A DNA stretch of 5,997 nt from Candidatus Eiseniibacteriota bacterium (GTDB taxonomy: Bacteria > Eisenbacteria > RBG-16-71-46 > CAIMUX01 > VGJL01), in the NCBI GenBank assembly GCA_014729455.1, contig WJJW01000317.1:1-5997 (forward strand), read 5' to 3'. The notes below the pieces were generated by a model that made no database searches, had not been told where the DNA came from, and worked only from the letters and a program-made list of their open reading frames with translations. The stretch's first letter is position 1. The number at the start of each line of letters is the position of its first letter. Position numbers and translations under genes: made by a program. Below are positions 1-5,701 of the stretch, in pieces.

Positions 1-475
1 CGTTGTGCGCGTGCATCAGGCTGACGAGATCCGGCGGGTCCTCCGGAGTCCAGTTCTCGAGGAAACGCTCGATCCGCACGACCCCGCGGGGATCGGGGGG
101 AACGAGACGGATCCGATCGCCGGCCCGTTCGAGCGCGGCGAGCGGCTCGCGCGTGGCCGGATGCTCGAGGAGGAACGAGACGATCCGCAGCCGGGCCGAG
201 TCACCCTTGCGCTCGCGAGCGGTGGTCGCGCCGCCGAGGAGGGCGAGCTGGCTCGCCTCCGTCCCGCCGGAGGTGAAGAAGATCCGATCCGGTTCCGCTC
301 CGATCAGGGCGGCCACCTCGCCCCGGGCCCGCTCGATCCCCTCGCGCGCCTCGGTCCCGAACCGGTGGTTGCTCGACGGATTGCCGAACCGCTCCCGGAG
401 ATACGGGAGCAGGGCGTCGAGGACCTCCGCGGCGACCGGGGTGGTCGCGTTGTGATCGAGATAGATCGGAACCAT
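1..475 (-). CDS. Cysteine desulfurase (NifS/IscS family), N-terminal part, cut by window edge
   Basis: A PLP-dependent enzyme that removes sulfur from L-cysteine, giving alanine and an enzyme persulfide for Fe-S cluster or thiolation pathways in the cytoplasm. Reading the minus strand from ATG at 475-473 gives 158 open codons running off the left edge. Family landmarks appear in order: YLDHNATTPV (residues 5-14), FGNPSSNH (30-37), FTSGGTEAS (67-75, the phosphate-binding loop of the cofactor), LEHPAT (103-108, with His105 matching the histidine that stacks on PLP in IscS) and VSLMHAHN (151-158, the Asn contacting PLP in relatives). The start fits the usual few residues before the YLD motif and has a purine-rich ribosome site. 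The PLP lysine and the sulfur-carrying cysteine lie outside the window, so an IscS versus NifS assignment cannot be made. The family is certain; a specialised class V aminotransferase is a remote alternative. It is divergent from the PBP gene, with no isc or suf partner in view. Confidence 0.93.
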   Translation of the reverse strand, partial: MVPIYLDHNATTPVAAEVLDALLPYLRERFGNPSSNHRFGTEAREGIERARGEVAALIGAEPDRIFFTSGGTEASQLALLGGATTARERKGDSARLRIVSFLLEHPATREPLAALERAGDRIRLVPPDPRGVVRIERFLENWTPEDPPDLVSLMHAHN

Positions 476-478
476 GTG

Positions 479-486
479 CCTCCCCC
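479..486 (-). promoter_or_regulatory. Ribosome binding site of the cysteine desulfurase gene
   Basis: On the minus strand GGGGGAGG lies just ahead of the ATG at 475, with three bases (CAC) between. It is a good match to the anti-Shine-Dalgarno sequence, but the spacing is shorter than the usual 5-9 bases, so pairing may involve the G run. It supports the chosen start because no other in-frame start lies close by. Confidence 0.5.
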
Positions 487-520
487 GTGATCCGTTCGTC
501 CGCCGGAGCCGGCATGGGTC

Positions 521-526
521 TAGAAT
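521..526 (+). promoter_or_regulatory. Candidate -10 element giving a leaderless PBP transcript
   Basis: TAGAAT matches five of six bases of the sigma-70 -10 consensus in a very GC-rich gap. Its last base is six bases before the ATG at 533, so transcription starting seven bases downstream would begin on the A of the start codon. The six bases between (AGCCGG) hold no Shine-Dalgarno sequence, which fits a leaderless mRNA. I see no convincing -35 hexamer 16-18 bases upstream, so the call rests on the -10 match and position only. Confidence 0.3.
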
Positions 527-532
527 AGCCGG

Positions 533-2869
533 ATGGACTCCCCAGACAAGCCCGGCCGGCGGCGGAGGCTCCCGCTCCCACGGCGGAGATGGTCCTGGAT
601 CGGAGTGGCGGCGTCGGCGTTGCTCCTCGCGGCGGTCGTCGGTCTCGTCTCCGCCTATCGCGCCGCGCGGATCCCGGAGAGCGGATCGCGCCAGACGCTG
701 CTCTTCTTCACCCGGGAGACCGACCTGACGACCGGTTCCCGTCTCGATCCCGACGACCTCGCCGCGAGGCTGACGCGTCTCGGCTACGAGGAGGCGTCCG
801 ACTCGCTCGCGCCGGGCCGGTACGCGCGGGTCGGGGACGGCTTTCGGATCCATCTCCGCGGTTTCCGGTATCCGACGCATCGCTCCCGGCCGGGCAGGCT
901 GGAGGTCCGGATCCACGGCGGCACGATCACCGCGAGCGAGCCGATCGATCCGCTCTCGATCGACGACCGCAAGCTCGAGCCGGAGCGGATCGCCGGCTAC
1001 GAGGGATCGATCGGCTCCTTCCTCGACCCGATCTCCCTCGCGGAAGCGCCGCCGCTGCTGGTGCGCACGGTCCTCGCGATCGAGGACCGCCGCTTCGCCC
1101 ATCACCCGGGGATCGATCCGATCGGGACCGCGCGGGCGCTCTGGAGGGATCTCCTCGAGGGGGAGCGGGCGCAGGGCGGATCGACGATCACCCAGCAGCT
1201 CGCCCGGTCGCTGTTCCTCCACAACCGCAAGACCTTCGCCCGGAAGCTGCAGGAGGCGTTCCTCGCCGTCGGTCTGGAGCTGCGCTACTCGAAGGACGAG
1301 ATCCTCGAGGCGTACCTCAACGCGATCTACTGGGGCTACTGGGGAACGATGGAGATCCGTGGTGTCCGAGAGGCGTCGCGGTACTACCTCGGATGCGAGA
1401 TCGAAGAGGCAGACGCGGCCGGGATCGCGCTTCTCGTCGGCCTGATCCGCGCGCCGAACCTCTACTCGCCGTACTCCTCGACCGACCGCGCCCGCCGCCG
1501 GCGCGATCTCGTGCTCCGGGTCCTGGAGGATCGCGGGCTGCTCTCCCCCGAGGAGGCCCGCGAAGCGCTGGACACTCCGCTGCCGACGAAGAGACCGCCG
1601 GATCGGATCGCCGAGGCGAGCTACTTCCTCGACGCGGCGCGCCGGGAGATCCTCCGCCGCTCGCCCCCGGGGACCCTGGCCCGGGAAGGGGTGCAGGTCT
1701 TCACGACGCTGGATCCGCGCGATCAGGCGGCCGTCGTCTCCGAACTCCGCTCCGGGCTGGAGAGGCTGGAGAGACAGCACCGGCGGCTGCGCGGCAAGGA
1801 CCGACCGGTGCAGGGCGCGGTGGTCGTGATCGATCCACACCAGGGCGAGGTGCGCGCTCTGGTCGGCGGGCGGGACTACGCGACCGGCCCGTACAACCGG
1901 GCCACCGAGGCGCAACGGCAGCCCGGATCGGTGTTCAAGCCGTTCGTCTATCTGGCCGCGTTCCAGCAGCTCCATCGCGAAGAGGGCGGGTACTGGACAC
2001 CGGCGGCGATCGTGGAGGATGCTCCGCTCGACATCCCCGAGGTCGAGGAAGAGGAGGGGGTGGACGAGTGGCCCCGCAACTGGGACGGGGAGTATCTCGG
2101 TCCCCTGACCGTGCGCCGCGCGCTCGAGCTCTCCCGCAACGGGGCGTCGGCGGCGGTCTGCACGGCGGTCGGACCGGACAAGGTCGCGCAGGCGGCGCGC
2201 GACTGCGGGATCACCAGCCCGCTGAACGAGTTCCCTTCGATCGCCTTGGGCGCCTCCGAAGTCAACCTGCTCGAGGTGACCGCCGCCTACGGGACCTTCG
2301 CGACCGGCGGTACGGGGCGGACCCCCCACCTGGTCCGCGGGATCCTCGCCCCCTCCGGGGAGACGGTCCCGTTGCAGGAGATCGTCGATCCGCCCGGCGT
2401 CGGCGAGGCGGAGGCCTACCTCATCACCCGGATCCTCGAAGGGGCGGTGGATCACGGCACCGGGCAGCCGGCCCGTCGCCTCGGGGTGCAGGGGAACGTC
2501 GCCGGAAAGACCGGGACCACGAACGACTTTCGCGACGCCTGGTTCGTCGGGTTCTCGACCGACCGGGTCGTCGGGACCTGGGTCGGGTTCGATCGCGGAG
2601 AGGTGACCGGCCTCTCCGGGGCGGCCGCCGCGCTGCCGATCTGGGCGGAGGTGATGAAGAGGATCCGGGTCCCCGATCGGGATCCGCTTCTCGAGCGGCC
2701 GGAGGAGATCACGATCGTGGCGATCTGTCCCGACTCCGGTCTGCTGGCCACGGGAGAGTGCCCGGTCTTTCTTCAGGAAGGGTTCATCGAAGGGACGGAG
2801 CCGCACGAGGAGTGCGACCGGCATCGGCCCGGAATCCTCGGGAAGATCAAGAAGCTGCTCCGGATCTGA
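533..2869 (+). CDS. mrcB: Bifunctional penicillin-binding protein, PBP1B-like (glycosyltransferase plus transpeptidase)
   Basis: A class A PBP of 778 residues, close to the usual family length, which polymerises lipid II into glycan strands and cross-links their peptides outside the inner membrane. The layout is: a basic cytoplasmic N-terminus; one membrane segment (about 22-42); a UB2H-like region (about 55-140), which in E. coli PBP1B is the docking site for the activator LpoB; a GT51 domain (about 160-345); and a transpeptidase domain (about 425-710). GT51 motifs are intact: IEDRRFAHHPGID with Glu184, GGSTITQQL (215-223), and RKLQEA with Glu241. The two glutamates are 57 residues apart, exactly as in E. 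coli PBP1B (233 and 290). The transpeptidase triad is intact: SVFK (nucleophile Ser466, Lys469), SRN (534-536) and KTGT (659-662). The tail has three cysteines (732, 743, 761). ATG 533 has no Shine-Dalgarno sequence, but the next in-frame start is inside the membrane helix. It seems monocistronic and converges on the next gene. The bifunctional assignment is near certain; the 1B rather than 1A subtype rests on UB2H. Confidence 0.95.
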   Translation: MDSPDKPGRRRRLPLPRRRWSWIGVAASALLLAAVVGLVSAYRAARIPESGSRQTLLFFTRETDLTTGSRLDPDDLAARLTRLGYEEASDSLAPGRYARVGDGFRIHLRGFRYPTHRSRPGRLEVRIHGGTITASEPIDPLSIDDRKLEPERIAGYEGSIGSFLDPISLAEAPPLLVRTVLAIEDRRFAHHPGIDPIGTARALWRDLLEGERAQGGSTITQQLARSLFLHNRKTFARKLQEAFLAVGLELRYSKDEILEAYLNAIYWGYWGTMEIRGVREASRYYLGCEIEEADAAGIALLVGLIRAPNLYSPYSSTDRARRRRDLVLRVLEDRGLLSPEEAREALDTPLPTKRPPDRIAEASYFLDAARREILRRSPPGTLAREGVQVFTTLDPRDQAAVVSELRSGLERLERQHRRLRGKDRPVQGAVVVIDPHQGEVRALVGGRDYATGPYNRATEAQRQPGSVFKPFVYLAAFQQLHREEGGYWTPAAIVEDAPLDIPEVEEEEGVDEWPRNWDGEYLGPLTVRRALELSRNGASAAVCTAVGPDKVAQAARDCGITSPLNEFPSIALGASEVNLLEVTAAYGTFATGGTGRTPHLVRGILAPSGETVPLQEIVDPPGVGEAEAYLITRILEGAVDHGTGQPARRLGVQGNVAGKTGTTNDFRDAWFVGFSTDRVVGTWVGFDRGEVTGLSGAAAALPIWAEVMKRIRVPDRDPLLERPEEITIVAICPDSGLLATGECPVFLQEGFIEGTEPHEECDRHRPGILGKIKKLLRI

Positions 2870-2896
2870 GACCCGGGCGGCGGAGGGGAGGGGGCG

Positions 2897-4312
2897 CTAC
2901 TCCCCGCCGTCGGACGAACTCCTCCTCCGTCGGCGCCGCGGCCGGCGGGATCGAGACCGCGGGCGACGCTCGCGCGAGACACCGTCCTCGTCCTCCTCCG
3001 TGTCTTCCCGCCCTCGGGATCTGCGCGATCGGGAGCGGCTTCCGGAGGATCTCCCCGCGCGATCCTCTTCGTCGTCCTCTTCGTCGTCCTCCTCGTCTTC
3101 CTCGCGCCGCCGTTCCGCCGTCGGGCGGACGATCTCTCGGCGCTCCCATCCGCTGGAGTCGACCGGCGGCTGTCCGGTCTTCTCGCGCCGGAGCCGGTCC
3201 TCCTCCAGCGTCCAGGCGAGCTCGGTATCGGCCAGGTCCGGCGCCTCGTCGAGGGCGGAGGGATCCCCCGCGGCAAGGGCGCGCGCCCGGGAGAGGACGA
3301 GGTCGTGCCCGCGCAGCGAGTCGAGCCATCGGCTCGGGATCGCCCCGATCCCGCCGAACGCTCCGCAGAACGCCCCGAGGATCGCACCGACCGTGTCGGT
3401 GTCTCCTCCGCGGTTGACCGCATCCTCGAGCGCCGCTTCGAACTCTCCACGGTAATGGAGGAAGAAGTAGAGGGCGGAGACCACTCCCGCGGGAGCGAAC
3501 CCGCGACAGGGATGCTCGATCGTGTACCCGGCCAGCTCGGAAGCCCGTTCGGCGATCCCGGGGAGGACCTGCTCGGGCGGGAGCTCGAGCGACCCGACGA
3601 GCCCGGACAGCGCGGTGCTCATGTGGTTGAGGGTCGGCCGGCTCTCCCGCGCGAGGTGCCGCGGGTGCGCCTCGAGCAGCCAACCTTCGGAGCGACGGAC
3701 GAAGTGGATCTCGTCGCGGAGGAACGACTCGGGCTCGATCGACGAGGGTCGGGTCCACGCGAGTCGGCCGACCACGTGGGCGACCAGGAACGCGGCGGCG
3801 ACCGCCCGCGGATCGTTGTGCGTCGTCAGCGCCTGCAAGGCCGTGCTCGTGCGGACGGCGGCGTCGTCGATTCCCAGGGCGAGACCGACCGGAGCGGCCC
3901 GCATGCTCGCTCCCACGCCGGCCGAGTGCCGGGAGCCGCGGTTCCAGCCGGCCCCCTCGCGCAGCGACTGGACCGTGTAGCGGAAGTTCCTGCCCGCGCC
4001 ACGGTGCGCGCCGAGCACGAGATGCTCCGGTCCCTCGGCCAGTTCGAGATACTTGTGGCAGATCCGATCGGGATCGGCCCGGCCGGTCTCGACCAGCACC
4101 TCCGCGAGGATCAGGGTCTGCTGGGTGTCGTCCGAATGCAGCCCGGCCTGCCTCCACCGCTCCGGAGGATCGGGCGGGGCCTCCACGTAGTCGCGGATCC
4201 GGCCGTACCGTTCCCGAATCGCCTCTTCGGTCCACCCTTCGACCGGGTAGCCGAGGGCGTCTCCGACGGCCAGGCCGGCCATGCATCCGCTGATCGCATC
4301 CGCTCGCGACAT
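2897..4312 (-). CDS. ADP-ribosylglycohydrolase (DraG/ARH family) with a mixed-charge C-terminal tail
   Basis: An ADP-ribosyl hydrolase-fold protein of 471 residues. The family uses two Mg2+ ions to remove ADP-ribose from modified proteins or small molecules, in the cytoplasm. Both metal-binding signatures are intact: GDALG (17-21) with HSDDTQQ (59-65, Asp61-Asp62-Thr63) near the N-terminus, and NRGGDTDTVGAILGAFCGA (300-318, Asp304, Asp306, Thr307) near the C-terminus. In between are GVGASMRAAPVGL (132-144) and THNDPRA (164-170), both typical of the family. The catalytic domain ends around residue 345-375. A linker and a 70-odd-residue low-complexity tail follow (about 399-471): a Glu/Asp block (404-417), an Arg/Ser stretch (421-434), a second acidic block (436-443) and an Arg-rich, Ser-ended terminus. 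The tail keeps GC-rich third positions, so it looks translated. The start has AAGGAG eight bases upstream. No ADP-ribosyltransferase or DraT-like partner is in view, so the substrate is unknown; an arginine- or serine-linked target cannot be distinguished here. Confidence 0.92.
   Translation of the reverse strand: MSRADAISGCMAGLAVGDALGYPVEGWTEEAIRERYGRIRDYVEAPPDPPERWRQAGLHSDDTQQTLILAEVLVETGRADPDRICHKYLELAEGPEHLVLGAHRGAGRNFRYTVQSLREGAGWNRGSRHSAGVGASMRAAPVGLALGIDDAAVRTSTALQALTTHNDPRAVAAAFLVAHVVGRLAWTRPSSIEPESFLRDEIHFVRRSEGWLLEAHPRHLARESRPTLNHMSTALSGLVGSLELPPEQVLPGIAERASELAGYTIEHPCRGFAPAGVVSALYFFLHYRGEFEAALEDAVNRGGDTDTVGAILGAFCGAFGGIGAIPSRWLDSLRGHDLVLSRARALAAGDPSALDEAPDLADTELAWTLEEDRLRREKTGQPPVDSSGWERREIVRPTAERRREEDEEDDEEDDEEDRAGRSSGSRSRSRRSRGREDTEEDEDGVSRERRPRSRSRRPRRRRRRSSSDGGE
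3064..3103. repeat. Short in-frame tandem repeat encoding the acidic block of the hydrolase tail
   Basis: On the plus strand CCTCTTCGTCGT occurs twice in perfect tandem (3064-3075 and 3076-3087), followed by an imperfect third unit reaching 3103. Read on the minus strand the 12-base unit encodes four acidic residues and produces the Glu/Asp run at residues 404-417. The unit is a multiple of three, so gain or loss of copies would keep the frame open. Confidence 0.8.
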
Positions 4313-4320
4313 CGATCGAT

Positions 4321-4329
4321 CCTCTCCTT
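4321..4329 (-). promoter_or_regulatory. Ribosome binding site of the ADP-ribosylglycohydrolase gene
   Basis: Minus-strand AAGGAGAGG ends eight bases before the ATG at 4312, a strong Shine-Dalgarno sequence at normal distance, which fixes the start. The spacer is made almost entirely of two abutting GATC sites (4314-4317 and 4318-4321). Confidence 0.8.
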
Positions 4330-4495
4330 GCCCGCTTCTCTCTCCGGTTCAAGACTAGATTCGCGTCGCTTGTGGAGCCTAGACAATCCGTCGATCGCTG
4401 AAAAGGGGCACGGCCGGTCCGGAGCCGGTCACGGGCGTCCGATCCGCCGCGGAGGGGAAGGCTGGAAAGGAGACACAAGAGAACGCGGCATCCGG

Positions 4496-4501
4496 TATGC
4501 T
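4496..4501 (+). promoter_or_regulatory. Weak candidate -10 element for the CrtC-like operon
   Basis: TATGCT matches four of six -10 consensus bases, including the three most conserved ones, and would place transcription start near 4508, leaving a leader of about 40 bases before the CTG start. No recognisable -35 lies 16-18 bases upstream. This is a position-based guess. Confidence 0.2.
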
Positions 4502-4538
4502 TTTGGTCGCTGCGGGCGCGGATGCCCACGGCGAACCC

Positions 4539-4545
4539 AGGAGGT
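4539..4545 (+). promoter_or_regulatory. Shine-Dalgarno sequence that fixes the CTG start of the CrtC-like gene
   Basis: AGGAGGT is a near-perfect complement to the 3' end of 16S rRNA. The in-frame CTG at 4550 begins five bases after AGGAGG. No ATG or TTG lies at a usable distance in this frame, and the first downstream GTG (4643) is inside the conserved N-terminal core, so this site is the main evidence for the non-AUG start. Confidence 0.7.
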
Positions 4546-4549
4546 CCCC

Positions 4550-5701
4550 CTGGCGCAACGTTCGCTGAACGAGAGCCGATCCCGTCCGCTCGCCGGCGGG
4601 TTCGGATGGTACCGGTTCGACGGAATCAGCCTGGACGGGCGGGTGGCGTTCGTCGCCCTCTGGCATTCCGGGTATCTCTTTTCCCCCCGCTACTACGACG
4701 AGGTGCTCGAGCTGCGGGATCGGAACGGGATCCCACCCGACGATCGCCCCGATCTCGCCGACCCGACCAACCACGGCGCGTTCGGGTTCGGCCTCTACGA
4801 GCGGGGGCGGACCCGGGCCAGCGTGATCGTCGAGGCGCCGCTCGTCCGCCGCGGCTCGGATCCCTGGTTTCCCAGTCTGCACCGGGGCGAAGTCGATCTG
4901 GTCGCCGAGCCGCCAGAGCCGGGGGCGCTGTTCGGCCTGGGCGCGAGCCGGGTCGTCCGGAACCGGGACGGCGCCTACGAGATCAGCGTCTCGGAACGGT
5001 CGCGGTGGTCGCGAGCGACCGTGCAGGGACGGCTGAAGGTGCGGCCGCTCACTCCGGGGAGCGACGTGATCCCGCTCGGGAACGACGGACCCGGCGGGAT
5101 CCGGCACGCCTGGCAGATCCTCGCTTCCCGTACGGAGGTGACCGGCCGGATCACGTGGAGCGGCCTCACCGGGAGGCGGGAGCGCTCGATCGAGCTGAAC
5201 GGTCTGGGGTATCTCGAGCGCAACGCCGGTCGGCTGCCGCTCAGCCCTGCGGTCGGACGCTGGCTGTGGGGCCGGTTCCAGGGCAGCGAGAAGACGATCG
5301 CCTACCACCGGATCGATCCGGTCGGCCTGCCGCTGACGACCGACCCGCCACGGGGCGACGGCGCGGTCGATCCGGCCGGGCACTTCGTCTACCACGGCGG
5401 GCGCGACGGCGGACGGCGCGTGGAGGGTGCGCGGATCGACCCGACGCACATCCGGCGCAACCGGTGGGGGATGCCGCATCCGCTGGAGATCCGCGGGTCC
5501 GGCGGGCCGGTCGCGTGGCACGCGCGATTGGTGCGCGTGCTCGATCGCGGACCGTTCTTCGTGCGCTGCCTGAGCCGGTTGAGCTGCGAGGATCCCGCGC
5601 TCGACGGGGTGCCCGGCATCACCGAGTGCTTCCTTCCGGCCCGATGGGACGTTCCCCTCTATCGCCTGATCACGCAGGGAAAGATCCGCCGCGGGCCGTG
5701 A
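4550..5701 (+). CDS. Carotenoid 1,2-hydratase (CrtC)-like, lipocalin-fold protein with probable CTG start
   Basis: A 383-residue protein resembling the CrtC/AttH lipocalin-like family, whose CrtC members add water across the terminal double bond of acyclic carotenoids. Support: WYRFDGISLDG (20-30) then FSPRYYD (44-50), and NHGAFGFGLYERG (74-86), which parallel the FSP-Y and H-x(n)-LY-G pattern near the N-terminus of CrtC; GYLERNAGRLPL (220-231), matching the family's Gly-Tyr-x-Asp-x-Asn-x-Gly-x-x-Pro pattern as I recall it, but with Glu223 in place of Asp; and a C-terminus ending in basic residues (RLITQGKIRRG), as in CrtC relatives. Many short beta-strand-like segments and few long helices fit a double lipocalin barrel. 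I see no signal peptide or membrane helix. The upstream frame stays open into the hydrolase antisense, but only CTG 4550 has a ribosome site. No carotenoid genes are in view, so the substrate is unknown; a generic lipocalin-like hydratase or secondary-metabolism protein is possible. The stop overlaps the next gene's start. Confidence 0.65.
   Translation: MAQRSLNESRSRPLAGGFGWYRFDGISLDGRVAFVALWHSGYLFSPRYYDEVLELRDRNGIPPDDRPDLADPTNHGAFGFGLYERGRTRASVIVEAPLVRRGSDPWFPSLHRGEVDLVAEPPEPGALFGLGASRVVRNRDGAYEISVSERSRWSRATVQGRLKVRPLTPGSDVIPLGNDGPGGIRHAWQILASRTEVTGRITWSGLTGRRERSIELNGLGYLERNAGRLPLSPAVGRWLWGRFQGSEKTIAYHRIDPVGLPLTTDPPRGDGAVDPAGHFVYHGGRDGGRRVEGARIDPTHIRRNRWGMPHPLEIRGSGGPVAWHARLVRVLDRGPFFVRCLSRLSCEDPALDGVPGITECFLPARWDVPLYRLITQGKIRRGP

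Larger units (their letters stand above)
4313..4549. other. Divergent intergenic region between the hydrolase and CrtC-like genes
   Basis: A 237-bp gap that must carry promoters for both flanking genes. It is locally richer in A and T than the coding sequence, notably around 4347-4390 (AAGACTAGATTC and CCTAGACAATCC) and 4460-4505. I could not find a well-spaced -35/-10 pair for the minus-strand gene; TTGTCT on the minus strand near 4381-4386 is a possible -35 without a convincing partner. I saw no strong inverted repeat, tRNA or recognisable riboswitch. A 23-codon ORF (4497-4568) starts within it. Confidence 0.6.

Noticed and set aside
502..513. 12-base palindrome GCCGGAGCCGGC in the desulfurase/PBP gap as an operator
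   Set aside because: The arms are only five bases of G and C in a GC-rich context, with further CCGG copies nearby; this is expected by chance.
2870..2896. Bidirectional terminator between the convergent PBP and hydrolase genes
   Set aside because: The 27 bases are a G-rich stretch with no inverted repeat and no T run, so an intrinsic terminator cannot be supported.
589..3417. 942-codon open frame overlapping the PBP gene on the same strand
   Set aside because: It is the +2 shadow of the PBP frame: Arg/Gly/Pro/Ala-rich with no recognisable motif. The PBP frame carries all catalytic signatures.
3000..3455. Plus-strand frame containing a long poly-serine run
   Set aside because: The serine run is simply the antisense reading of the acidic GAG/GAA/GAC repeat in the hydrolase tail. 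There is no ribosome site or other support.
4407..4432. Hairpin around CCGGTCCGGAGCCGG in the divergent gap
   Set aside because: The arms are offset by one base and composed of CCGG units, so it is not a convincing stem or operator.
2847..4529. 560-codon minus-strand open frame over the hydrolase gene
   Set aside because: It is an alternative-frame shadow of the hydrolase, Arg/Gly/Pro-rich, with no family motif. The real frame has both metal-binding signatures.
3305..4549. Long upstream extension of the CrtC-like reading frame across the hydrolase gene (open from 3305)
   Set aside because: It is antisense to the clearly conserved ADP-ribosylglycohydrolase and its translation is compositionally odd. 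High GC keeps stops rare. The conserved CrtC-like region begins only after 4550, where the ribosome site is.
4379..5521. 380-codon minus-strand open frame opposite the CrtC-like gene
   Set aside because: It is a Pro/Arg/Asp-rich antisense shadow without recognisable domains. The plus-strand frame has family motifs and a ribosome site.
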